From the NCBI GenBank assembly GCA_945957495.1, contig CAMFLG010000067.1, forward strand, positions 1 to 10,819: a stretch of DNA of 10,819 bases, given 5' to 3'. Made by a program: the position numbers and the translations under genes. The DNA is from an uncultured Pseudorhodobacter sp. (GTDB lineage Bacteria > Pseudomonadota > Alphaproteobacteria > Rhodobacterales > Rhodobacteraceae). The notes under the pieces were generated by a model. The model searched no databases. It saw only the letters and a program-made list of their open reading frames with translations, and had not been told where the DNA came from. Shown here piece after piece: positions 4,780-10,819 of the stretch (positions are counted from its first letter, which is position 1; the number at the start of each line of letters is the position of its first letter).

Positions 4780-6205
4780 GGCTGGCATTCCCACCAACCA
4801 ACTGAAGAAAAACTCGCTGGGCGTAGCTTCGATCACCTTCATGGTGGTGTCGGCTGCCGCACCGTTGACTGGGGCAGCCGGCGGCATCCCGCTGTCGATG
4901 CTGCTGGGCAACGGGATCGGTATTCCCGGAACCTTTCTGATTGTCACCGCAATCCTGCTGGCGTTTTCCGTGGGTTATGTGGCGATGTCGCGTCATGTGA
5001 AAAACGCTGGCGCCTTCTACGCCTTTGCGGCGCAGGGTCTGGGTGGCCATGCGGGCGGTGCCGCTGCGCTGATCGCCATGCTGTCCTACAACGCCATGCA
5101 GATCGGTCTGATGGGGTTGTTCGGCGCGGCTGCTTCGGGCACTTTCGCGCAGTTCGGTCTCGATCTGCCGTGGTATTACTGGTCTTACGCCGCGATCGCG
5201 ATCATCGCCGTTCTTGGCTATCGTCAGGTGGACCTGTCGGCCAAGGTGCTGATGCTGCTGGTTCTGCTGGAATTTGCCATCGTGCTGCTGCTGGATGCAG
5301 TGATTCTTGTCCATGGCGGAGCCAGCGGGCTGAGCCTTGCGCCCTTCGCGCCGTCCAACATCTTCTCGGGCACCTGGTCGATCGGGGTGCTGTACTGCTT
5401 TGCCGGGTTCATCGGCTTTGAGGCCACCACGATCTATTCGGAAGAAGCCCGCGACGCCCATATCACGGTGCCGCGCGCGACCTATTTTTCGGTGCTGGCC
5501 ATCGGCCTGTTCTATTCCGTCACCTCATGGCTGATGGTCATGGGGATCGGCATGGATCAACTGATGCCCACGCTGAGCGGCATGGACCCGACCACCTTCC
5601 TGTTCCTGCTGGGCGGCACCTATCTGGGCGAAGGCCTGACCGTGCTGATGAGCATTCTGTTCGTGACCTCGGTTTTTGCCGCGCTGCTGGCCTTTCACAA
5701 TGCTATCGCGCGCTACATCTTCGTCACCGGGCGCGAAGGCATCCTGCCCAACGCTGTGGGCTATACCCATGCCAAGCATATGTCGCCGCATATCGGCTCT
5801 GTGCTGCAAACCTTGCTGGCGCTGATCTTTGTAACGCTGTTCGTGGTGAAAGACCTTGATCCGGTTCTGGCGCTGTTCTCCTGGCTCAGCCAGCTGGGCA
5901 CGCTTGGGGTGCTGGGGTTGATGTCGTTGACCTCATTCTCGGTGATTGCCTTCTTTGGCAAGAATGCCATGGGCGAAACCGCGTTTTCCACCAAGGTGCT
6001 GCCGCTGATCACCGGCGTTGTCATGGCAGTTCTGTTCGTGAAGATCTTCACCGATTTCGGCGCGCTGACCGGGGCTGAGGGCAATCTGTCGTGGATTCTG
6101 CCGTCGCTGGTTCTGGTGGCGGCGGTCGTGGGTGTGTTGCTGGCCTCGCGATTGAAATCTGCCGATCCGGCAAAGTTCGGCGAAATGGGCAAGACCAAGG
6201 TTTGA
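4772..6205 (+). CDS. APC-family amino acid/amine permease
   Basis: This is a 477-residue inner-membrane transporter of the amino acid-polyamine-organocation superfamily, probably with 12 membrane helices. The N-terminus NSLGVASITFMVVSAAAPLTG and IGIPGTFL form helix 1 with the glycine-rich break used for amino group and carboxylate binding in the family. The conserved segment FAGFIGFEATTIYSEEARD (about 211-229) marks helix 6 and the following loop; hydrophobic stretches continue regularly to about 465. Transport would be by proton symport or exchange, as in relatives. The start at 4772 has only a modest ribosome binding site but gives the expected short cytoplasmic N-terminus. The gene is first in a plus-strand group with aldehyde dehydrogenase and UPF0261, opposite IclR/aminotransferase. 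The substrate is inferred from these neighbours to be an amino acid, omega-amino acid or amine. Confidence 0.9.
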   Translation: MAEAGIPTNQLKKNSLGVASITFMVVSAAAPLTGAAGGIPLSMLLGNGIGIPGTFLIVTAILLAFSVGYVAMSRHVKNAGAFYAFAAQGLGGHAGGAAALIAMLSYNAMQIGLMGLFGAAASGTFAQFGLDLPWYYWSYAAIAIIAVLGYRQVDLSAKVLMLLVLLEFAIVLLLDAVILVHGGASGLSLAPFAPSNIFSGTWSIGVLYCFAGFIGFEATTIYSEEARDAHITVPRATYFSVLAIGLFYSVTSWLMVMGIGMDQLMPTLSGMDPTTFLFLLGGTYLGEGLTVLMSILFVTSVFAALLAFHNAIARYIFVTGREGILPNAVGYTHAKHMSPHIGSVLQTLLALIFVTLFVVKDLDPVLALFSWLSQLGTLGVLGLMSLTSFSVIAFFGKNAMGETAFSTKVLPLITGVVMAVLFVKIFTDFGALTGAEGNLSWILPSLVLVAAVVGVLLASRLKSADPAKFGEMGKTKV

Positions 6206-6216
6206 CACAACTCCAT

Positions 6217-6245
6217 CGGGCGGCCTGCAGGGGCCGCCCGTTTTT
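6217..6245 (+). terminator. Rho-independent terminator between permease and aldehyde dehydrogenase
   Basis: A perfect 9-bp GC stem (6217-6225 paired with 6232-6240) with a six-base loop is followed by TTTTT (6241-6245). It starts 12 bases after the permease stop, and the aldehyde dehydrogenase ribosome binding site begins six bases after the U-tract. As for the HU terminator, no promoter fits between, so the downstream genes depend on read-through or regulated antitermination, which would make the permease transcript more abundant than the enzyme transcripts. Confidence 0.9.
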
Positions 6246-6263
6246 ATGCCGAAAGGAAACACT

Positions 6264-7754
6264 GTGGCCGCCGCAACTCAATCCGCCATCGACCAACTCG
6301 CCGCCGTCGCTGTGCCGCCGGGCAAATTGCTGATCGGTGGTGTCTGGGTTGAGGGTGAGGCGGGCGAGGCCGAGGTGTTGTCGCCGATCAATGGACAGCG
6401 GCTTACCACACTGGCGGTCGCCTCGGCCAAGGACGTGGCGCGCGCCGTGGCCGCAGCCCGGGAAAGTTTCGAGGCAGGCATCTGGCGCCGGATGGCACCG
6501 GCAGGGCGCAAGGCGGTGCTGCACCGCCTAGCCGATCTGATCGACAAAAACAGTCTCGAACTTGCCGTTTTGGGCGTGCGCGACAATGGCACCGACATCG
6601 GTATGGCGCTCAAGGCAGAGCCGGGATCGGCCGCCGGAACCTTCCGCTACTATGCCGAGGCGATTGACAAGGTTTACGGCGAAATCGCCCCGACCGCCGA
6701 TAACGTGCTGGCCCTGATCCACCGCGAACCGGTGGGTGTGGTGGCCGCGATTGTGCCTTGGAATTTCCCGTTGATGATCGGGTCGTGGAAGATCGCCCCG
6801 GCCTTGGCGGCGGGTAACTCGATTGTGCTGAAACCACCGGAAACTGCGTCACTAACCTTGCTGAAACTCGCCGAATTGGCGCTGGAGGCCGGGGTTCCGC
6901 CGGGGGTTTTCAACGTCGTCACCGGTCCGGGCCAGGTGACGGGCGAGGCATTGGCGCTGTCGATGGATGTCGATGTGATGGTGTTTACCGGCTCTGGGCC
7001 AACCGGGCGGCGGCTGTTGGAATATTCGGCGCGTTCGAACCTGAAGCGGTGCTATCTGGAACTGGGTGGCAAAAGCCCCAACATCGTCTTTGCCGATGCG
7101 CCGGATCTGGCGACGGCGGCCAAGGCGGCGGCGGTGGCGATCTTTCGAAACGCGGGGCAGGTCTGCGTCGCCGGATCGCGGCTATTGGTAGAGGCATCCG
7201 TGCATGATGAATTCGTCTCTATGCTAGCCAAAAACGTTGAAAAGATGCCGCTGGGAAACCCGCTTGATCTGTCAACCCAGATCGGTGCGGTGAACTCGCT
7301 AACCCAGTTGCAGGGCAACCTTGGCTTCGTCACTGATGCGGCGAAAGAGGGTGGGGAAATTGTTCTGGGCGGTGCACGCGCCCTGCTGGAAACCGGCGGC
7401 TACTACATGCAGCCAACGGTCGTGACCGGCGTGCAGCCGCACCACCGGCTTTACCGCGAAGAGGTGTTCGGCCCGGTTCTGGCCGTGACGGGCTTTACGG
7501 ATGAGGCCGACGCGCTGCGTCTGGCCAATGCCAGCGATTTCGGCCTTGCCGCCGGCGTCTGGACATCCAACCTTTCCCGCGCGCACCGGATGGTGCGTGG
7601 CATCCGCGCCGGTGTGGTGCATGTGAATACCTATGGCGGGTCTGACAACACCGTACCGCTGGGTGGGGTCAAGCAGTCTGGCAACGGCCATGACAAAAGC
7701 CTGCACGCGCTGGACAAGTATACCGATCTGAAAACCGCATGGATTCAGCTGTAA
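6264..7754 (+). CDS. NAD(P)-dependent aldehyde dehydrogenase, PuuC-like
   Basis: The 496-residue enzyme oxidises an aldehyde to the acid with NAD(P)+. Motifs: PWNFPL with Asn167; IAPALAAGNSIVLKPPE with cofactor-contacting Lys190; FTGSGPTG 241-248 (Rossmann loop); LELGGKSPN with general base Glu266; GQVCVAGSR with catalytic Cys301; EEVFGPVL with Glu400. The C-terminus VPLGGVKQSGNGHDKSLHALDKYTDLKTAWIQL strongly resembles E. coli PuuC, gamma-glutamylaminobutyraldehyde dehydrogenase. The start is the GTG at 6264, five bases after GAAAGGAAA (6251-6259); the ATG at 6246 is the first base after the terminator U-tract and has no ribosome binding site. It likely consumes the aldehyde made by the aminotransferase. 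Genes for the gamma-glutamyl steps (PuuA, PuuD) are not in the window, so a free amino-aldehyde is the more likely substrate. Confidence 0.93.
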   Translation: MAAATQSAIDQLAAVAVPPGKLLIGGVWVEGEAGEAEVLSPINGQRLTTLAVASAKDVARAVAAARESFEAGIWRRMAPAGRKAVLHRLADLIDKNSLELAVLGVRDNGTDIGMALKAEPGSAAGTFRYYAEAIDKVYGEIAPTADNVLALIHREPVGVVAAIVPWNFPLMIGSWKIAPALAAGNSIVLKPPETASLTLLKLAELALEAGVPPGVFNVVTGPGQVTGEALALSMDVDVMVFTGSGPTGRRLLEYSARSNLKRCYLELGGKSPNIVFADAPDLATAAKAAAVAIFRNAGQVCVAGSRLLVEASVHDEFVSMLAKNVEKMPLGNPLDLSTQIGAVNSLTQLQGNLGFVTDAAKEGGEIVLGGARALLETGGYYMQPTVVTGVQPHHRLYREEVFGPVLAVTGFTDEADALRLANASDFGLAAGVWTSNLSRAHRMVRGIRAGVVHVNTYGGSDNTVPLGGVKQSGNGHDKSLHALDKYTDLKTAWIQL

Positions 7755-7778
7755 CAGAGACTGTTTTGGGGGAACGCC

Positions 7779-9014
7779 ATGGGCAACCGGATTCTGATCG
7801 TCGGCACCTATGACACCAAGGATGACGAACTGACCTACCTTGCCGACGTGATCCGCAAACAGGGCGGTGAGGCGTTGACGATGGATGTTTCCGTTCTGGG
7901 CGACCCTGCGGTTCCCACGGATTGGAGCAAACATGACGTGGCCGCCGCCGCAGGCTCGACCATTGCCGAAGCGATTGCGTCAGAGGATGAAAACCTGGCC
8001 ATGCAGATGATGGCCAAAGGCTCTGCCATTCTTGCCTCCCGCCTGCACCACGCCGGGCGGTTTGATGGCGTGCTGGTGCTGGGCGGCTCTATGGGCACCG
8101 ATCTTGCCTTGGACCTTTGCGCCGCCCTGCCGCTGGGCGTGCCGAAATACATCGTCTCGACCGTCAGCTTTTCGCCGATGATCCCGGTCGAACGGCTGGC
8201 CGCCGACATTCAGATGATCCTTTGGGCTGGCGGGCTTTATGGCCTGAATTCGGTTTGCAAAGCGTCTCTATCACAGGCCGCTGGCGCCGTTCTGGGGGCC
8301 GCGCGGGCGGTGGAGGCACCGGCGCGGAACAAGCCGCTGATCGGCATGACCAGCTTCGGCAAGACCGTCCTGCGCTACATGGTCAGTCTGAAACCGGCAC
8401 TGGAGGCGCGCGGGTTTGAAGTGGCGGTTTTTCACGCCACTGGAATGGGCGGGCGGGCGTTTGAAAGTCTGGCCGCCGAGGGTGCCTTTGCCGCAGTGAT
8501 GGATTTCGCGCCGCAAGAGGTAGGCAACCACATGTATGGCTCGGCAATCTCTGCCGGGCCTGACAGGATGACCAACGCAGGCCGCGCCGGAATTCCGCAG
8601 ATGGTGTCGATCGGCTGCTATGACCTGATTGATTTCGTCGGCTGGCACCCCTTGCCACCGGCATTCCAGGACACTCCCGCCCATGCGCATAACCGGCTGT
8701 TGACCTCGGTGGTGCAGACGGCGGATCAGCGCCGCGCGCTTGCCCGCGAAATCTGCGCCAAACTTGCGGCGGCAAAGGCGCCTGTCAGTTTCTTCCTGCC
8801 CCTGCACGGCGGAAATGAGTGGGACAGGTCGGGCGGCCCGCTTGCGGACCCTGCGGCTTTGGCCGATTTCTGTGACGAGATGCGGCGGAATTGTCCGGCC
8901 AATGTGGAATTGATCGAACTGGACAGCCACATCAACGACGACGCCTTTGCCACGGCGGTTCTGGCCCAGTTCGATGCGTGGATCGCAAGCGGAATCGTCC
9001 CCACACAGGTTTGA
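7779..9014 (+). CDS. UPF0261 / Tm-1-like ATP-binding domain protein
   Basis: This 411-residue soluble protein belongs to the family named after the N-terminal half of tomato Tm-1, a tobamovirus-resistance protein that binds ATP; the bacterial function is not established. Landmarks: GTYDTKDDEL 9-18; VLVLGGSMGTDLA 98-110; ALPLGVPKYIVSTV 116-129; IGMTSFGKTV 188-197; FEVAVFHATGMGGRAFESL 213-231; SAISAGPDRMTNAGRAGIPQMVS 255-277; HNRLLTSVVQT 304-314; SHINDDAF 383-390. The family usually has GGSGGT and a ST(M/V)ASGD segment; here Met105 and SFSPM replace them, so this is a variant copy. The ATG at 7779 follows GGGGGAA by four bases and lies 24 bases after the aldehyde dehydrogenase stop, so the two are cotranscribed. 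The TIM-barrel (phosphoenolpyruvate hydrolase-like) partner seen fused or adjacent in many genomes is absent here. Confidence 0.88.
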   Translation: MGNRILIVGTYDTKDDELTYLADVIRKQGGEALTMDVSVLGDPAVPTDWSKHDVAAAAGSTIAEAIASEDENLAMQMMAKGSAILASRLHHAGRFDGVLVLGGSMGTDLALDLCAALPLGVPKYIVSTVSFSPMIPVERLAADIQMILWAGGLYGLNSVCKASLSQAAGAVLGAARAVEAPARNKPLIGMTSFGKTVLRYMVSLKPALEARGFEVAVFHATGMGGRAFESLAAEGAFAAVMDFAPQEVGNHMYGSAISAGPDRMTNAGRAGIPQMVSIGCYDLIDFVGWHPLPPAFQDTPAHAHNRLLTSVVQTADQRRALAREICAKLAAAKAPVSFFLPLHGGNEWDRSGGPLADPAALADFCDEMRRNCPANVELIELDSHINDDAFATAVLAQFDAWIASGIVPTQV

Positions 9015-9017
9015 ATC

Positions 9018-9079
9018 GGGGCTTTGCCTGCGCTGCAATTGGCGCTAGGCAGGGTCAGTTCGAAGGCGAGGCAAGCCCC
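9018..9079 (+). promoter_or_regulatory. Structured leader of the corA-like gene
   Basis: GGGGCTT-GCCT (9018-9029, one bulged T) pairs with AGGCAAGCCCC (9069-9079): an 11-bp stem whose last base touches the start codon and which covers the GAGG (9068-9071) of the likely ribosome binding site. The same GCCT (9026-9029) can instead pair locally with 9047-9050 as part of a GCCTGCGC/GCGC-AGGC hairpin (9026-9050). The two folds exclude each other in part, as expected for a translation switch. This reading rests on base pairing found by eye only. Confidence 0.4.
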
Positions 9080-10042
9080 ATGTTGACGGCCTATCACTCC
9101 GCAAACAAACGTCTGGTCCCGCTGCCCGCCGGAGCAGATTTGCGCAGCGCCCTTTGGATCGACCTGTTTCGCGGCACAGCTGAAGAAGAGGCAGAGGTGC
9201 GCGCGCTGGGCGTCGATGTGCCCAGTCTGGCCGACATGGAAGAGATCGAGATTTCCAACCGGCTTTATCACGAAGATGATGCGGATTATCTGACCGTGGT
9301 GATGCCCGGGCAAAACCCGATGGGTCTGCAGGTGATGAGCCCGGTCTGCTTTGTGCTGATGGCAAGCCGCGTCGTCACCATCCGCCACCACGCGCCGCGC
9401 CCGTTTGAAACCTATCCGGCGCGGGCCGAGAAAAGCAGCTTGGGATGTTCAACCCCCGACAGGATTTTTCTGGGGCTGGTGGAAGAGGTGATCGGGCGTC
9501 TGGCCGACCATCTGGAAACCGCAGGCCGGGGTCTGGATGCGGTGTCGCAGTCAATCTATCACCCCGGCCCGAACGGCCAAGGCCCCAGCGAGTTGCAAGA
9601 GGTGTTGTCCAGCCTGGGCGGCGAGGGCGAGCGTGTGGGTCGGGTGCGCCTTGCGCTGCTGACCCTGGGGCGGGCGTTGAACTATGTCGATCAGGTCATC
9701 GGGCACCGCCTGTCAACCGAAAGCTTGGGCGGGGTTCTTAAGGCGCAGCGCAAGGATATTGACGCGCTTGAGGTTCACGCCGATTTCCTGTCCTCCCGTC
9801 TGGGGCTGATGTCGGATGCAACGATGGGCACGATCAATCTGGCGCAGAACGCCACTGTTCGAATCGTCTCTGTGGTGGCGGTTTTGTTCATGCCGCCGAC
9901 CCTGATCGCCAGCGTTTACGGGATGAACTTTGCCCGCATGCCCGAACTGGCCGAACCCTGGGGCTATCCTGCCGCGCTGGCCCTGATGCTGGCGTCTGCG
10001 GTTGTGACCTATGCGGTGTTCCGCTGGAAACGCTGGCTTTGA
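9080..10042 (+). CDS. CorA-family divalent metal ion transporter
   Basis: This 320-residue inner-membrane channel protein works as a pentamer and carries Mg2+ or, in related members, Zn2+, Co2+ or Ni2+. A long cytoplasmic domain (1-260, acidic in ADMEEIEISNRLYHEDDADY 51-70, helical 130-245) precedes two membrane helices, about 262-280 and 296-314. The signature YGMN lies at 280-283 and MPEL at 287-290 in the short external loop, followed by WGYP, as in E. coli CorA. The C-terminus FRWKRWL is basic, as expected on the cytoplasmic side. The start at 9080 leaves 65 bases after UPF0261 and gives the usual N-terminus; the ribosome binding site is weak and partly inside a stem. The ion cannot be fixed from sequence. 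A functional tie to the catabolic module is not evident; it may simply be the next gene. Confidence 0.92.
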   Translation: MLTAYHSANKRLVPLPAGADLRSALWIDLFRGTAEEEAEVRALGVDVPSLADMEEIEISNRLYHEDDADYLTVVMPGQNPMGLQVMSPVCFVLMASRVVTIRHHAPRPFETYPARAEKSSLGCSTPDRIFLGLVEEVIGRLADHLETAGRGLDAVSQSIYHPGPNGQGPSELQEVLSSLGGEGERVGRVRLALLTLGRALNYVDQVIGHRLSTESLGGVLKAQRKDIDALEVHADFLSSRLGLMSDATMGTINLAQNATVRIVSVVAVLFMPPTLIASVYGMNFARMPELAEPWGYPAALALMLASAVVTYAVFRWKRWL

Positions 10043-10088
10043 CCTTGCCGCAAAATCTCTAAAATCCAAGAGTTTAAGCAAGTGTAAA
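10039..10088 (+). promoter_or_regulatory. Candidate motB promoter and CtrA-like box
   Basis: TTGACC (10039-10044, overlapping the corA stop) and TAAAAT (10060-10065) are each five-of-six matches to -35 and -10, but the spacer is short at 15 bases. Downstream, TTAA (10074-10077), seven bases, then TAAA (10085-10088) resembles the CtrA half-site pair TTAA-N7-TTAA with one mismatch. CtrA controls flagellar genes in many Rhodobacterales, which fits the gene that follows. The remaining gap to 10123 shows nothing else and no terminator for corA. Confidence 0.35.
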
Positions 10089-10123
10089 TCCTGATCCGCT
10101 ATTTCTGGCAACGGGTGTTGGAA

Positions 10124-10819
10124 ATGGATGTGGGTATGGCCGGGCAATCAAACGCCGCGCCAGTCATCATCAAACGGAAGAAGATTGTTCAGGGCGGCGG
10201 GCACCACGGTGGGGCGTGGAAAGTGGCCTATGCTGACTTTGTGACGGCCATGATGGCCTTCTTCATGCTGATGTGGCTGCTGAACGCGACAACGGAAAAA
10301 CAGCGCAAGGGGATTGCGGACTATTTTAATCCGACGATTCCGATCAACCGGATTTCGGGCGGTGGCGACGATATGTTCGGCGGTGACACCGACTTTTCCG
10401 AAGACAGCAAGTTGAAAAGCGGCACTGGCGCCAGTGGCGGCAGGCCCAGCGAATCCAACCGGGCCAAGGGCGATACCGGGTTGGATGCGCAGGCTGCAGC
10501 GCAGGCGGAACAGGCCGCCATGGCGCAGGTGGCTTCGGCGCTAAACGCCCATGGTGGCGAAAGCATGACCATGCAGCGCCTGTTGCGCCATGTGGTTGCG
10601 CGCGTCACGGATGAAGGCTTGGTCATTGAAATCTTTGACCTTCCCGACGCGCCGCTGTTCCTTGGCGGCACCGCCGAACCCACCGGCGACACCCGCAAGA
10701 TCGCAGCCCTTCTGGCAGAGGTTTTGCAACTGGCCACAAACCAGATTGCCGTCAGCGGCCATGTGCGTTCTATGCCGATTACCCTGTTGAACAACCCCGT
10801 CTGGGATCTGTCCATCGCC
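10124..10819 (+). CDS. motB: MotB flagellar motor stator protein, 5' part
   Basis: This gene runs off the window end; 232 residues are visible. MotB pairs with MotA to form the proton-conducting stator and anchors it to peptidoglycan. The N-terminus has a basic stretch KRKK, then AWKVAYADFVTAMMAFFMLMWLLNATTEKQRKGIADYF, the classical single membrane helix (about 36-55) with the proton-carrying Asp at 38. A Gly/Ser/Ala-rich linker (about 75-145) leads into an OmpA-like peptidoglycan-binding domain, with SGHVRSMPI and NPVWDLS near the end. The usual GHTD reads GHVR here. The ATG at 10124 is taken, but the ATG at 10136 (MAGQSNAAPVIIKRKK) is equally possible; neither has a strong ribosome binding site. 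A motA neighbour is not seen in this window. Confidence 0.9.
   Translation, partial: MDVGMAGQSNAAPVIIKRKKIVQGGGHHGGAWKVAYADFVTAMMAFFMLMWLLNATTEKQRKGIADYFNPTIPINRISGGGDDMFGGDTDFSEDSKLKSGTGASGGRPSESNRAKGDTGLDAQAAAQAEQAAMAQVASALNAHGGESMTMQRLLRHVVARVTDEGLVIEIFDLPDAPLFLGGTAEPTGDTRKIAALLAEVLQLATNQIAVSGHVRSMPITLLNNPVWDLSIA

Noticed and set aside
4718..5461. A 247-codon minus-strand frame over the permease
   Set aside because: Its composition (Gln, His, Arg-rich) is what the complement of membrane-helix codons gives; no domain is recognisable.
6246..6263. ATG at 6246 as aldehyde dehydrogenase start
   Set aside because: It follows directly on the terminator U-tract without a ribosome binding site; GTG at 6264 has GAAAGGAAA at proper spacing.
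7753..7767. AACAG-AGA-CTGTT mini-hairpin with TT after the aldehyde dehydrogenase stop
   Set aside because: A five-base AT-containing stem is too weak for a terminator, and UPF0261 follows 24 bases later with its own ribosome binding site.
10107..10123. Sigma-54-like TGGC...TTGG before motB
   Set aside because: The second element lacks the GC at the required distance, so the -24/-12 pattern is not met.

Overview
The window is a stretch of GC-rich bacterial chromosome that reads like an alphaproteobacterium, most likely of the Rhodobacterales. This placement is an inference from the HU protein (an N-terminus of the MSKPMTKTQLVAA type with VRNPATGE in the arm), the MotB N-terminus, and the GC-rich, tightly packed gene order. 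I see no tRNA, rRNA, CRISPR array, insertion sequence or plasmid function. No gene-free stretch exceeds about 215 bases.

Left part (1-2413), general and stress genes: an HU-type nucleoid protein; a strong intrinsic terminator whose U-tract sits directly in front of a small VOC/glyoxalase-fold protein; a glutathione S-transferase on the minus strand; and, divergent from it, a YafY-type HTH/WYL regulator. A 23-bp imperfect palindrome in the 71-bp gap between GST and regulator is the natural operator candidate.

Centre (2408-9014), a divergent catabolic module: on the minus strand an IclR-family regulator and, 17 bp behind it, a class III PLP aminotransferase. On the plus strand lie an APC-family amino acid/amine permease, a PuuC-like aldehyde dehydrogenase and a UPF0261 (Tm-1-like ATP-binding) protein. 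The enzymes fit uptake of an amine or omega-amino acid, transamination to an aldehyde, and oxidation to a carboxylate. IclR is the likely effector-responsive regulator, acting in the shared promoter region (4564-4771), which holds an inverted repeat, a 20-bp-spaced direct repeat and two tiny nested ORFs ahead of the permease. The UPF0261 protein is the least understood member. The family has no established bacterial reaction, the TIM-barrel partner that often accompanies it is not present here, and this copy differs at what is usually its best conserved glycine-rich segment. If the window holds an undescribed system, this is it.

Right part (9015-10819): a CorA-type divalent metal transporter, whose leader can pair with bases up to its start codon, followed by the 5' part of a MotB flagellar stator gene cut by the window edge. 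A promoter-like element and a CtrA-like box lie between them.

A recurring feature is terminator hairpins with a CCTGCAG core, directly followed by the ribosome binding site of the next gene (HU to VOC, permease to aldehyde dehydrogenase). The downstream gene can then only be transcribed by reading through the hairpin, so graded expression or attenuation is likely. Family assignments rest on motif recognition by eye; no database search was run.
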